A DNA stretch of 64,000 nucleotides from Fluviirhizobium alvei (GCF_030551875.1 NZ_JAUOZU010000004.1:21468-85467); one strand, 5' to 3'; positions 44,485 through 54,247 are shown, numbered from the stretch's first letter. Notes: generated by a model not told the origin, from the sequence alone. Translations and numbers: made by a program.

Positions 44485-46929
44485 TCATTCGGTTGCCTGA
44501 CAGGAATGCAGGTCGCGAAGCGTGAAACGGGGGGTGGCGCCGGGATCGTCCGGCGTGAAGGCAATGGTGCGCGTCTCGCCGGCAAAGAGGTCGAACGCAT
44601 TGTCGGAGAAGCGGCCCGGGCAATCCGCCTCGACCATGACGAAAAGCGCAAGGCCGGATGCCGAGAGCGTCAAAAGGCGCTGGCCACCCTCACCCTTGGC
44701 CTCCTGGAGCGAGAGGCCCGACGGTTTGAGGTCGAGCACCTTGTAGGTGGACATAACATGATGCCCCCTTCCCTTGCTGCCATTCGTCGCCGTCCAAGAC
44801 CAGACAAGCAGATGACCATCCGGAACCGAGTTCGCATCGATCCGACCGATTTCGGCGGCTCTGTCAGGCGGGCACTGTCCGGCGAGCCGCGTCAGCGGAT
44901 GCGTCCGTCCGTCGAGATCGACGGTCGCAACCTCGACCTCGAAATCCACCGGCGGCGCACCGTCGTTGATCATCGAAAGCGCAATCTGACGCCCGTCGGC
45001 GGACGGGATGGCAACGATCGTCTCCGGAGCAAAGAAGCGCCGTGCCTGATAATGCATGGCCTTCCAGGTGCCACCATAATCGAGGCTGGCCCAGGATGCG
45101 ACCGGCCAGGTATCGTTGAGCTGCCAGATGACGGTGCCCATGCAATGCGGCTTGAGCGAGCGCCAGTATTCGACGGCGGTCTTGATCGCCAGCCCCTGCT
45201 GGATCTGGCTCAGATAGACGAAATTGGCAAAATCCTTCGGGAAGCGGAAATAGCGGAACATGGTGCCCGCAATACGCTCGTTGCCGCCCGGATTCTTCTG
45301 ATGCACTTCCATGACCGGCGAGGCAATGTTGCGATCCTTCGCCTCGGTATAGCGATCGAGAACAAGGTTGGATGTGTAGGACTGAAAGCCGAATTCCGAG
45401 CAGAAGCGCGGCTTGACGGTGCGATAGTGATCGAACGACTTGTTCTCGTGCCAGACCGACCAGAAATGCATGTCGCCGGCGCCATCCTTGTGCCAGGCAT
45501 CGCCGAAATCGAGCGGCCCGACCGAGGGGCTCGACGGCCACCAGATCGCATCCAGTCCCGTCTTTTCCAGCGCCCGCTCGATGGTGCGGTTGAGCCGGTC
45601 ATAGGAAACGAGATAGCGGTCGCGGTCCTTCTTCGACACCTCGAACCAGTTGAGGGCGCCAACAAGCTCATTGTCACCGCACCAGAGCACGATCGAGGCA
45701 TGGTGGGCGAGCCGGCGGACCTGGTAATCGACCTCGGCCTCGACATTGTCGAGGAAGCTCTGCGTCGACGGATAGAGATTGCAGGCGAACATGAAATCCT
45801 GCCAGACCATGAGGCCGAGCCGATCGCAGAGATCGTAGAACCAGTCATGTTCGTAGAAGCCGCCGCCCCAGATGCGGATCATGTTCATGTTGGCATCGAC
45901 CGCCGACTGCAAAAGCGCCTCGGTCTTTTCCGGATCGGTGCGGGAAAAAAGCGCATCGGCCGGAATCCAGTTGGCGCCGCGGGCAAAGATCTCGCGCCCG
46001 TTGATGCGGAAGGCAAAGCGGCTGCCGGCTTCGTCCCGATCGGTCAGAAGCTCGAGCCGGCGCAATCCGATCTGGCGGACGACCGTCTCGTCAGGCAGGG
46101 CGACCGTCAACGGATAAAGGGTCTGTTCACCGGAACCGGCCGGCCACCAGAGCTTCGGCTGCTCTATGACAAACACCTGGTGGATCGTGGTTTCGCCCGG
46201 ATTGGGGGCGCAATCGACCCGCACCTCTTCGCCGTTGAAGGAAAACCGCACCGGAACGATGCAGGGTTCATCGGCATAGAGCGTGACCGCGACATCCAGT
46301 TCGACGCTGCCGTCGTCGCGATGGTTCTGCCGGGTCGTCACATGTTCGATGCGGGCCGGATCGAGTTTGCGCAGCTTAACAGTGCCATAAAGGCCCGAAG
46401 GTGCGAGCGCGATGTTCCAGTCCCAGCCGAAATGGCACTGCGGCTTACGCAGCATGTTGCCATAGGGAATGGGGCAGTTCATGGCGAGCCACGGCACCTC
46501 GAAGGGCAAGGCATCATAGACTTTGCGGCCGCTTTCGACAGGGGAATGAAAGAGAACCTCGATCAGATTCTCGCCTTCCTTCAGCGCCGCAGCCACATCC
46601 GGTCGGTAACGGCGGAAGCAATTGTTCGCCTCGAGCACGATAGTGCCATTGACGCGGATGGTGGCGACCGTATCGACAAAATCGAGGTCGAGATACCAGC
46701 TGCCCTCGATGGTTTCCGGCATATCGAATGCGCGCGAAATGAGCCAGTCGCGTTCCGCGACCCACTGGACCTTCGCCTCGTTGGCGCCGAAATAGGGATC
46801 GGGAATGACCCCACCGGCTTCGAGCGCCGAATGCACATCGCCCGGGATCGCCATCGCCACGTCGATGTCTCCCGAGACAAGGCGCCAGGCACCGGAAAGA
46901 TCGTGGGCATTTGGGGATGAAACGGCCAT
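44485..46929 (-). CDS. Glycoside hydrolase family 2, beta-mannosidase-like
   Basis: The protein is 814 aa. The GH2 sugar-binding domain (PGDVHSALEAGGVIPDPYFGANE near the start) is typical of beta-mannosidases. The TIM barrel has the general acid in LWCGDNE and the nucleophile in FCSEFGFQS. The GANWIPADALFSR and IRIWGGGFYEHDWFYDLCDRLGLMVWQDFMFAC segments are also beta-mannosidase-like. No signal peptide; it should hydrolyse imported mannosides in the cytoplasm. GGAG precedes the ATG at 46929. Confidence 0.93.
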   Translation of the reverse strand: MAVSSPNAHDLSGAWRLVSGDIDVAMAIPGDVHSALEAGGVIPDPYFGANEAKVQWVAERDWLISRAFDMPETIEGSWYLDLDFVDTVATIRVNGTIVLEANNCFRRYRPDVAAALKEGENLIEVLFHSPVESGRKVYDALPFEVPWLAMNCPIPYGNMLRKPQCHFGWDWNIALAPSGLYGTVKLRKLDPARIEHVTTRQNHRDDGSVELDVAVTLYADEPCIVPVRFSFNGEEVRVDCAPNPGETTIHQVFVIEQPKLWWPAGSGEQTLYPLTVALPDETVVRQIGLRRLELLTDRDEAGSRFAFRINGREIFARGANWIPADALFSRTDPEKTEALLQSAVDANMNMIRIWGGGFYEHDWFYDLCDRLGLMVWQDFMFACNLYPSTQSFLDNVEAEVDYQVRRLAHHASIVLWCGDNELVGALNWFEVSKKDRDRYLVSYDRLNRTIERALEKTGLDAIWWPSSPSVGPLDFGDAWHKDGAGDMHFWSVWHENKSFDHYRTVKPRFCSEFGFQSYTSNLVLDRYTEAKDRNIASPVMEVHQKNPGGNERIAGTMFRYFRFPKDFANFVYLSQIQQGLAIKTAVEYWRSLKPHCMGTVIWQLNDTWPVASWASLDYGGTWKAMHYQARRFFAPETIVAIPSADGRQIALSMINDGAPPVDFEVEVATVDLDGRTHPLTRLAGQCPPDRAAEIGRIDANSVPDGHLLVWSWTATNGSKGRGHHVMSTYKVLDLKPSGLSLQEAKGEGGQRLLTLSASGLALFVMVEADCPGRFSDNAFDLFAGETRTIAFTPDDPGATPRFTLRDLHSCQATE

Positions 46930-47033
46930 GGTGGGAACTCCAGGGACCACGGACGGCAGGCCGCAACAGAGCCGCCCAACGCCCGGCATTGACATTCAAG
47001 CGCAAGCGGGCGGCGAACCGCCCGCCCAGGAAA

Positions 47034-48116
47034 TCAGAGACGCAGTTCGCTTTCCGCATCGAACAGCGAGGCAAGCGACATGGTGAAGGACAGCTTCACC
47101 TGCGCACCCGGCTGATAGCGTCGGTTGCCCGCGATGCGGACCGACATGTTGATGCCGGCAAATTTCAGCCACAGCAGATTGTCCGCACCCATCGGTTCTT
47201 CGATTTCGACCACGGCATCGAACGTCTGGCCGCCATCGTTGGCATCGACCAGAATATGTTCGGGCCGCATGCCGAGCACGACCTTCCGACCCGGAACGAG
47301 GCCGGAGGCCGCCTTGTATTCATTGAGCGGAATGGCAACGCCGTTGCTCACGAAATCGATGCCCGCAACCCCTTCCCGCAACTCGCCGCGCAGGAAGTTC
47401 ATCGCCGGCGACCCGATGAAGCCGGCCACGAACAGGTTCTTCGGCTCGTTGTAGATCGTCATCGGATCGGCCAATTGCTGGATGAGGCCGTTCTTCATGA
47501 TGGCAATGCGATCGGCAAGCGTCAGCGCCTCGATCTGGTCATGCGTCACATAGATCATCGTGTTCTTGAGCGACTGGTGCAGCCGCTTGATTTCCACGCG
47601 AAGTTCGGTGCGCAGCTTGGCATCGAGGTTGGAGAGCGGCTCGTCGAACAGGAAGACATCGACATCGCGCACCAGGGCGCGGCCAATTGCCACGCGCTGA
47701 CGCTGACCGCCCGACAGTTCCGACGGCTTGCGATGCAGAAGCGGCTGGATCTGCAGGATTTCGGCAGCACGCGCGACACGCTTGTCGATTTCCTCCTGCG
47801 GCAGACCGGCGATCTTGAGACCGAAGGACAGGTTCTTGGTCACCGACATCTGCGGATAGAGCGCATAGGACTGGAACACCATGCCGATGCCGCGATCCTT
47901 GGGCTCGAGCCAGGTGACATTCTTACCCTTGATGAAGATCTGCCCGTCGGTGGGCTCGAGCAGGCCGGCAATGCAGTTGAGCAGGGTCGACTTGCCGCAG
48001 CCGGACGAGCCCAGCAACACGAGGAATTCGCCATCCTCGATATCGATGTTCAGCTTGTCGAGAACGGTAACCGCTCCGAAGGAAAGCGTGAGGTCTTTGA
48101 CGGAAACGCTGGTCAT
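47034..48116 (-). CDS. Sugar ABC transporter ATPase (UgpC/MalK type)
   Basis: The protein is 360 aa. Walker A (GSSGCGKST), Q loop (GMVFQSYALYPQM), signature LSGGQRQRVAIGRALVR, Walker B (FLFDEPLSNLD) and switch His (YVTHDQ) are intact. A C-terminal TOBE/regulatory region includes LGMRPEHILVD. It drives the adjacent CUT1 permeases. It is separated by four bases from the upstream permease gene. Confidence 0.95.
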   Translation of the reverse strand: MTSVSVKDLTLSFGAVTVLDKLNIDIEDGEFLVLLGSSGCGKSTLLNCIAGLLEPTDGQIFIKGKNVTWLEPKDRGIGMVFQSYALYPQMSVTKNLSFGLKIAGLPQEEIDKRVARAAEILQIQPLLHRKPSELSGGQRQRVAIGRALVRDVDVFLFDEPLSNLDAKLRTELRVEIKRLHQSLKNTMIYVTHDQIEALTLADRIAIMKNGLIQQLADPMTIYNEPKNLFVAGFIGSPAMNFLRGELREGVAGIDFVSNGVAIPLNEYKAASGLVPGRKVVLGMRPEHILVDANDGGQTFDAVVEIEEPMGADNLLWLKFAGINMSVRIAGNRRYQPGAQVKLSFTMSLASLFDAESELRL

Positions 48117-48120
48117 GCGA

Positions 48121-49002
48121 TTAACCCTTCACTGCACCGGCGGCGATGCCGCGCACGAAATACTTGCCCGAGATGAAGTAGATGCCAAGCGGCACAAGGC
48201 CGGTCAGGATCGTGGCCGCCATGTTGACGTTATACTCCTTCACCCCCTGGGTCGCGTTGACGATATTGTTGAGCTGGACGGTCATCGGCCAATTGCGCAT
48301 GCCGGCAAAAACCACGCCGAACAGGAAGTCGTTCCAGATGCCGGTGATCTGCAGGATGACGGCAACGGTCAGGATCGGAACCGCCATCGGCAGCATGATC
48401 TGGAAGAAGATCTGCCAGAAGCCGGCGCCATCCACGCGGGCCGCCGAGAAGAGTTCTCGCGGCAGCGAGGCGAAATAGTTGCGGATGAGCAGCGTCAGGA
48501 TCGGCATGCCGAAGATGGTGTGGACGATGATCAGCCCGTGCAGCGTGCCATAGGAATAGAGGTTCTTGAGGATGATCGTCAGCGGATAGAGCATCACCTG
48601 ATAGGGGATGAACGAGCCGAAGATCAGCATGGTGAAGAAGACTTCCGAGCCACGGAACCGCCAGAAGGACAGGACGTAGCCGTTGACGGCGGCAATCGCG
48701 ATCGACACCACGGTCGAGGGGACGAGGATGATCACCGAATTGAGAAAGCCAACCTTCAGGCCTTCGCATTGCAGGCCGGTACAGGCCGAATTCCAGGCCT
48801 TGACCCAGGGTTCGAAGGTCACTTCCACCGGCGGCGAGAAGATGTTGCCGAGCCGGATTTCCGGCAGCCCCTTGAGTGAAGTCACGATCATCACATAGAG
48901 CGGCAACAGATAATAGATGGCAACGACGATCAGCACACCATAGAGCATGATCCGGGCCGGATTGAGAACGGTTTTGGGCTTGGGTCCGCGTGGTTCTTCC
49001 AT
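48121..49002 (-). CDS. Sugar ABC transporter permease (MalG type)
   Basis: The protein is 293 aa with six membrane helices and the EAA-like loop (ELFSAARVDGAGFWQIFFQIMLPMAVPIL). An insert between helices 1 and 2 carries two Cys residues (NSACTGLQCEG). The CATAGGAGGATCGACC context sets the ATG at 49002. It forms the membrane channel with the neighbouring permease. Confidence 0.93.
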   Translation of the reverse strand: MEEPRGPKPKTVLNPARIMLYGVLIVVAIYYLLPLYVMIVTSLKGLPEIRLGNIFSPPVEVTFEPWVKAWNSACTGLQCEGLKVGFLNSVIILVPSTVVSIAIAAVNGYVLSFWRFRGSEVFFTMLIFGSFIPYQVMLYPLTIILKNLYSYGTLHGLIIVHTIFGMPILTLLIRNYFASLPRELFSAARVDGAGFWQIFFQIMLPMAVPILTVAVILQITGIWNDFLFGVVFAGMRNWPMTVQLNNIVNATQGVKEYNVNMAATILTGLVPLGIYFISGKYFVRGIAAGAVKG

Positions 49003-49013
49003 GGTCGATCCTC

Positions 49014-49943
49014 CTATGTGCGCTTCTTGGAGCCGTATTCGTAATACATCCACGGAATGAGGATGATCAGCACGGCAATGAGCATGACGGTGGATCCGGC
49101 CAGACCCTGGCCGAGGTTGTTGCCTCCGAACATATAGTCGAAGACATATTTGGCAGGCACGTCGGAGAAGTTACCCGGCCCGCCCTTGGTGAGCGCCACG
49201 ACAAGATCGTAGAGGCGCACGACGCCGGCAGCAGAAATGACGAGGTTCGTGATAAGAACCGGTCGCATGATCGGCAGGACGATGAAGAGGTAGGTCTTCC
49301 ATTTCGGAATGCCGTCGACGCGGGCGGCCTTCCAGATCTCGTCATCGACGGTCCGCAGACCCGCCAGCATCAGCACCATGGTCAGCCCCGTTCCCTGCCA
49401 GAGCCCGGCAATGATGATGGCCCACATGACGGTGTTGCGGTTGCCGAGCATGTTGAACTTGAAATCGGTGAAGCCCCAGGCCTGAACGACCTTCTGGATG
49501 CCGAACATCGGATCGAACATCCACTGCCAGGCAATGCCGGTGACGATGAAGCTCAGTGCAAAAGGATAGAGATAGATGGTGCGGAATGTGTTCTCGAAGC
49601 GGATCTTCTGATCGAGCAGCACCGCCATGATGAAGCCGAGAACGAAGGAAAAGGTCAGCGACACGACGCCGTAGAGGATGAGGTTCTTGTAGGCGATCGA
49701 CCAGCGCGATGCCTTGAACAGGCGCGTATATTGATCAAAACCGACGAAGGTCAGTTCCGGCAGCGTCCTTGATGCCGTGAACGAATAAAGGATCGTCCAG
49801 ATCGAGCAACCGGTGAAAACCACCACCGCTGTAAAGATCATCGGTGACGACGCGGCCAGACGCACCCAGTTGCGCTTGAGCCAAAATATGAAACCACTGC
49901 TCGGTCCCGACGCCCGGTCAGGCGCCATCGTTTCCGTAGCCAT
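49014..49943 (-). CDS. Sugar ABC transporter permease (MalF type)
   Basis: The protein is 309 aa with six membrane helices and the EAA loop (IWKAARVDGIPKWKTYLFIVLPIMRPVL). It is the partner of the MalG-like permease 11 bases downstream. A hairpin lies in the 150-base gap before it, after the binding-protein gene. Confidence 0.93.
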   Translation of the reverse strand: MATETMAPDRASGPSSGFIFWLKRNWVRLAASSPMIFTAVVVFTGCSIWTILYSFTASRTLPELTFVGFDQYTRLFKASRWSIAYKNLILYGVVSLTFSFVLGFIMAVLLDQKIRFENTFRTIYLYPFALSFIVTGIAWQWMFDPMFGIQKVVQAWGFTDFKFNMLGNRNTVMWAIIIAGLWQGTGLTMVLMLAGLRTVDDEIWKAARVDGIPKWKTYLFIVLPIMRPVLITNLVISAAGVVRLYDLVVALTKGGPGNFSDVPAKYVFDYMFGGNNLGQGLAGSTVMLIAVLIILIPWMYYEYGSKKRT

Positions 49944-50043
49944 TCTCTCCTCCCCGTATCAGTCGCCCACGCAAACACCAGCGGATCATCCACCGAACGA
50001 AGCGCATCGCTCCCAGGACTGACAAAGCCATTCTTGAAACAAC

Positions 50044-50075
50044 CTTCCCGGCAAGGCTAAAGCCCCACCGGGAAG
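50044..50075 (-). terminator. Hairpin after the binding-protein gene
   Basis: CTTCCCGG (50044-50051) pairs with CCGGGAAG (50068-50075), just beyond the binding-protein stop. Such hairpins between a binding-protein gene and permease genes protect or partly end the transcript so the binding protein is made in excess. No U tract is seen. Confidence 0.5.
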
Positions 50076-50093
50076 ATCTATGATCTCAGACGA

Positions 50094-51338
50094 TCAATTG
50101 GCTTCCTTGATGATGTCGACATAGCGCGCCTGCGCATCTTCGACGCTCATTTCCGGCGTGTTGAAGAATTCGACCCAGAGGTCTTCCATCTGCTTCTGCG
50201 TGTCAGAGTTGAAGGACTGCTCGCCCGACGGCAGGATGTTGGCCGGGTCCTCGAGGATCTTGATGCCCTTCTGCATGCAGGCATTCGCCGCATTCATGTC
50301 GATATCGCCACGGATCGGCAGCGAACCCTTCTTGAGGTTGAAAGCAACCTGGGTTTCCTTGCTGACGAGCAGCGAAGCGAGCTTCAGCTGAGCTTCGACC
50401 ACTTCCTTGTTATCGCCCTTCGGCTTGGGGAAGTAGAAGGCGTCGCCACCGGTATCGAGCACAGCCTGCATGCCAAGACCCGGAAGGCAATCATAATCCT
50501 TGCCGGCAACCTGACCGGCCACGGAGAATTCACCCTGAGCCCAGTCACCCATGATCTGGGCACCAGCCTTGCCGGTGATCACCATGCTGGTGGCATCGTT
50601 CCATGCACGGCCGACGAAACCGTCATCGACGAGGCCGCGGGCATCGGCAAGCGCCTGGAAGACCTTCGTCATTTCAGCGGATGCAGCCGCATCGGCGCTC
50701 TTTTCGATCTGGATCTTCTTGTAGAGATCAACACCGCCGATGGCGATCTGGAACACGCCAGCCATACCGTTGATCTGCCAGGGTTCACCACCCACGGCGA
50801 GCGGGGTCACACCCTTTTCCTTCAGCTTCGGCGCTTCGGCAACGAATTCGGCCCAGTTGGTCGGAACCGGAAGACCATTGTCTTCGAAGACCTTGCGGTT
50901 GAGCCACATCCACTGGAACGAATGGATGTTGACAGGCACGCAATAGATCTTGCCTTCATAGGTGCAGGGCTCGAGAAGCTTGGACGGACGGATGAAATCC
51001 TTCCAGCCTTCCTTTTCTGCGAGCGCCGTCAGATCGGTCATCAGACCGGCCTTGACGAGGTCTTCGGCGTCACGGCCTGTGTTGAGCTGGGTCGCACCCA
51101 TCGGATCGCCGCCCGAAATACGCGACAGGATGATCTGGCGGGCATTGTCGCCACCGGCGATCGCGCCATCCTTCCAGGTGATTCCGTTGGCTTCTGCAGC
51201 CTTGGCGAACTCGGCCACAGCCGCAGCTTCACCACCGGACGTCCACCAATGGGTCACTTCAAGTTCGACTGCCTTGGCAGAACCGGAAAAGAGCGCAACC
51301 GATGTGGCGAGCGCCGCCGTAAATAGACGAATGTTCAT
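50094..51338 (-). CDS. Sugar-binding protein of the CUT1 ABC transporter
   Basis: The protein is 414 aa with a Sec signal (SVALFSGSAKA, mature start VELEVTHWWTSGGE). The family 1 extracellular solute-binding fold is clear (GGDNARQIILSRISGGDPMGATQLNTG, PVNIHSFQWMWLNRKVFEDNGLPVPTNW). Two Cys near 130-140 could form a disulfide. GGGAGGAGACTC precedes the ATG. The neighbouring GH2 and GH43 enzymes suggest mannosides or xylosides as ligand, an inference. Overlapping palindromes for a LacI-type regulator lie upstream. Confidence 0.93.
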   Translation of the reverse strand: MNIRLFTAALATSVALFSGSAKAVELEVTHWWTSGGEAAAVAEFAKAAEANGITWKDGAIAGGDNARQIILSRISGGDPMGATQLNTGRDAEDLVKAGLMTDLTALAEKEGWKDFIRPSKLLEPCTYEGKIYCVPVNIHSFQWMWLNRKVFEDNGLPVPTNWAEFVAEAPKLKEKGVTPLAVGGEPWQINGMAGVFQIAIGGVDLYKKIQIEKSADAAASAEMTKVFQALADARGLVDDGFVGRAWNDATSMVITGKAGAQIMGDWAQGEFSVAGQVAGKDYDCLPGLGMQAVLDTGGDAFYFPKPKGDNKEVVEAQLKLASLLVSKETQVAFNLKKGSLPIRGDIDMNAANACMQKGIKILEDPANILPSGEQSFNSDTQKQMEDLWVEFFNTPEMSVEDAQARYVDIIKEAN

Positions 51339-51393
51339 GAGTCTCCTCCCTCACTGAAACGTTACCGGAAAAACTTATGCGAATTGATTGGTG

Positions 51394-51424
51394 CGCGCAA
51401 CTGGTTGCGCGAAAAATTTCGCGC
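51394..51424. promoter_or_regulatory. Overlapping LacI-type operators
   Basis: CGCGCAACTGGTTGCGCG (51394-51411) and GCGCGAAAAATTTCGCGC (51407-51424) are two palindromes overlapping by five bases, 55-85 bases before the binding-protein start. A central-CG-like symmetric operator and the divergent LacI gene make this the probable repressor site. Confidence 0.6.
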
Positions 51425-51761
51425 ATCCACAACTTTACACCTTATGCGTGTATTTTGTGAGATTATTTTTCCCTTAATCGTTTTAATTTTTCCAGCCAAA
51501 AATTCAGAAAAACTCATCTTACTATATGGTTTTGTTATATTTATTGCATATTTTTCTCTTTTTCGCTCAAAGAAGCCTCTTAGCTCGCGCAATAATTTTT
51601 CAAAGCGACATTTGGCGTCGCAGCACAGAAAGACCGGCACATCTAAAATTAGCTCTCGACTTTTTTACTGTATCGTTACAGTTTTTAAGTCCAGCAGAGG
51701 AGGACGTGGCATTTCGGCATGAATCGGCCTAAACACCACGCTGCGTTCAGGAAAGGTTCAC
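51425..51761. other. AT-rich intergenic region before the LacI gene
   Basis: About 275 bases (51425-51700) are strikingly AT-rich compared with the rest of the window. Short open frames here have no ribosome site or family resemblance. ACTGTATCGTTACAGT (51667-51682) is a palindrome with four central bases and could be a second regulatory site near the LacI gene promoter. Confidence 0.5.
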
Positions 51762-52802
51762 ATGAAGGGCACTTCGCAAGCGGGTGGTGCGCCGGCTCCG
51801 GGAGAGAGGCCGACGCTTAAGACGATCGCCTATATGACCGGCCTTGGCATCACGACCGTGTCGAGGGCGCTCAAGGACGCGCCGGATATCAGTGCCGAAA
51901 CCAAGGAGCGCGTGCGCCTGGTCGCGAGCCAGATCGGCTATCATCCCAACCGCGCTGGCGTGCGCCTCAGGACCGGCAAGACCAACGTCATCAGCCTCAT
52001 CCTCAATCTCGATGAAGAACTGATGGGGCTGACATCCCACATCGTCTATGGCATTTCGGAGATCCTCGCCGGCACGAGCTATCACTTGATCGTAACACCC
52101 TACAATCGCGACAAGGACCCCTTGTCGCCGGTGCGTTACATCGTCGATACCGGCTCGGCCGATGGTGTCATTCTCTCTTCGACGGAACCGGATGACCCGC
52201 GCATTCGCCTGCTTGAAGAACGCAAAGTGCCGTTCGTTACCCATGGGCGCACCAATATGGGGATCGTCCATCCCTATCACGATTTCGACAATGAGGCCTT
52301 TGCCTATGAGGCCGTTCGCCGGTTGACGGAGAAGGGGCGCAAGCGGATTGCCATTCTCGAACCTTCGCCTCGCTTCACCTTCTACAGCCACATGCATGCC
52401 GGCTTCCACAAGGGACTGGCCGATTTCGGTGCGGAAGAAGTGCCGTTCGGCCCCACCAACATCCATCAGGCAATGATGGATATCCACGACACTGCGTTCC
52501 GCCTTGTAACCGGAGTACGGCCGCCGGACGGAATCGTCTGCGGTTCGAGCGCCGGCGCGGTCGCGATTTCCTCTGCCATCAGCGATGCCGGGCTCGTGGT
52601 CGGCAAGGATGTCGACATGGTCACCAAGCAGCCAGCCAATCTCCTGCGCTTCATCTGTCCCGCCATCATGACCGTCAACGAAGATATCCGCATGGCCGGA
52701 CGCGAACTGGCAAAAGCCGTGATCGCCCGGATCGACGGCGTGCCGCCGTCGCTGCTGCAAAGCATCTGCCTGCCCGATGGACGGCTGATCCAGCCTGACT
52801 GA
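51762..52802 (+). CDS. LacI-family transcription regulator
   Basis: The protein is 346 aa. The N-terminal helix-turn-helix and hinge (TLKTIAYMTGLGITTVSRALKDAPDIS, YHPNRAGVRLRTGKTNVI, in parts) is preceded by a short extra stretch. The periplasmic-binding-like core contains DGVILSSTEPDDPRI, KRIAILEPSP and DGIVCGSSAGAVAIS. It probably represses the divergent sugar transporter and catabolic genes until an inducer sugar binds. It is convergent with gnd. Confidence 0.92.
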   Translation: MKGTSQAGGAPAPGERPTLKTIAYMTGLGITTVSRALKDAPDISAETKERVRLVASQIGYHPNRAGVRLRTGKTNVISLILNLDEELMGLTSHIVYGISEILAGTSYHLIVTPYNRDKDPLSPVRYIVDTGSADGVILSSTEPDDPRIRLLEERKVPFVTHGRTNMGIVHPYHDFDNEAFAYEAVRRLTEKGRKRIAILEPSPRFTFYSHMHAGFHKGLADFGAEEVPFGPTNIHQAMMDIHDTAFRLVTGVRPPDGIVCGSSAGAVAISSAISDAGLVVGKDVDMVTKQPANLLRFICPAIMTVNEDIRMAGRELAKAVIARIDGVPPSLLQSICLPDGRLIQPD

Positions 52803-52816
52803 CGGTCATCCGACCG

Positions 52817-54247
52817 TCAGAAATCCGCAAGACCGCTTCCCCAGGGACCATGGTGCTTGTCGAGCCCGTCGATACGGTCGAAACCGTGCGCACCGAAGAA
52901 ATCGCGCTGGGCCTGGATGAGGTTGGCGGTGCCGCGACCGCGCCGATAGGTATCGAAATAGGCAAGCGCAGACGCCAGTGCGGGAACCGGAAGCCCGGCA
53001 AGAGCCGCGGAAGCCACCACGCGCCGCAGTGCCCCATCGGTCTCCTGCACCATCGCGGCAAAAGCCGGCGTGACGATGAGATTGTCGGCATCCGGCATAG
53101 CGGTGAAGGCAGAGGTGATTTCATCGAGGAACTGCGAACGGATGATGCAGCCCGCCCGCCAGATCCGCGCGATCGTCGGCATCGGCAGCGACCAGCCGAA
53201 TTCGCGGGAGGCTTCCGCCATCACCGCAAAACCCTGCGCATAGGCTCCGATCTTGCCAGCGAGCAGTGCCAGTTCGAGATCGGCCACGAAGGCATCGGCA
53301 TCGCCGGCGATGCGGCCGGTGCCGGGCAGACCGAGAATGGCTTCCGCATCCATGCGCTTCGTCTTGAAGGAGGACAGGCTGCGCGCCGCCACTGCCGCCT
53401 CGATCGCGGTTGCGGGAATACCGAGATTGAGCGCCTCGATGGCCGACCATTTGCCGGTACCCTTCTGGCCGGCCTTGTCGACGATGACATCCACCATCGC
53501 CTGGCCGGTGACCGGATCGGTTGCAGCGAGCACCGTCTCGCTGATCTCGATCAGATACGAATTCAGCCGGCGAGTGTTCCAGAGCGAAAAGACTTCCGAG
53601 CAGGCTTTTGCCGAATAGCCGAGTCCATCGCGCAGGAGGCCGTAGATTTCGGCGATCATCTGCATGTCGGCATATTCGATGCCGTTATGGATCGTCTTGA
53701 CGAAATGGCCGGCACCGTTTTCACCGAGCCAGGCCACACAAGGGTCGTCCTTATATTTGGCGGCAATCGAGGTCAGCACCGGCTCGACGCGCTTCCAGGA
53801 CTCTTCCGTGCCGCCCACCATGATCGATGGACCATGACGGGCCCCCTCCTCGCCGCCCGACACGCCCATGCCGATGAAGGTCAGGCCCGAGCCTTCGAGC
53901 CCCTTGAAGCGGGCGATCGTGTCGCGGAAATTGGCATTGCCCGCATCGATGATGATATCGCCTTCGGACAGATAGTTGCGCAGTGTCGCAATCAGTTCGT
54001 CGACCGGATCACCGGCTTTGACCATGATGATGACCGGACGCGGCGGGCGAATCGCCGCCACGAACGCTTCAAGCGACTCGCAGGGAACGATCCTGTCCTG
54101 AAGCGCACCCGCTTCGGCGTAGAATGTCCTGGTCTTGTCGGGCGAGCGGTTGAAAACCGCGATGCGATTACCCTTTTCGGCGATATTGAGCGCCAGGTTC
54201 GAGCCCATCACGGCCAGACCGATCAATCCGATTTCCGCTTGTTGCAT
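52817..54247 (-). CDS. gnd: 6-phosphogluconate dehydrogenase, decarboxylating
   Basis: The protein is 476 aa. It converts 6-phosphogluconate to ribulose 5-phosphate with NADP in the pentose phosphate pathway. Motifs are GLAVMGSNLALNIAEKG (Rossmann), VFNRSPDKT, GMGVSGGEEGARHGPSIMVGG, HFVKTIHNGIEYADMQMIAE with catalytic Lys, KAGQKGTGKWSAIEAL, and the C-terminal FFGAHGFDRIDGLDKHHGPW. It is a stand-alone gene convergent with the LacI gene. Confidence 0.95.
   Translation of the reverse strand: MQQAEIGLIGLAVMGSNLALNIAEKGNRIAVFNRSPDKTRTFYAEAGALQDRIVPCESLEAFVAAIRPPRPVIIMVKAGDPVDELIATLRNYLSEGDIIIDAGNANFRDTIARFKGLEGSGLTFIGMGVSGGEEGARHGPSIMVGGTEESWKRVEPVLTSIAAKYKDDPCVAWLGENGAGHFVKTIHNGIEYADMQMIAEIYGLLRDGLGYSAKACSEVFSLWNTRRLNSYLIEISETVLAATDPVTGQAMVDVIVDKAGQKGTGKWSAIEALNLGIPATAIEAAVAARSLSSFKTKRMDAEAILGLPGTGRIAGDADAFVADLELALLAGKIGAYAQGFAVMAEASREFGWSLPMPTIARIWRAGCIIRSQFLDEITSAFTAMPDADNLIVTPAFAAMVQETDGALRRVVASAALAGLPVPALASALAYFDTYRRGRGTANLIQAQRDFFGAHGFDRIDGLDKHHGPWGSGLADF

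Noticed and set aside
44506..46920. Very long open frame (about 800 codons) antisense to the GH2 gene, and similar ones opposite uvrB, DUF1800, the ABC ATPase and gnd
   Set aside because: They mirror the codon bias of the genes on the other strand, have no family motifs, and lack ribosome sites; the opposite genes have clear catalytic motifs.
51362..51722. Short frames on both strands in the AT-rich region before the LacI gene
   Set aside because: Composition follows the AT-rich DNA, starts lack ribosome sites, and the operator palindromes lie inside them.
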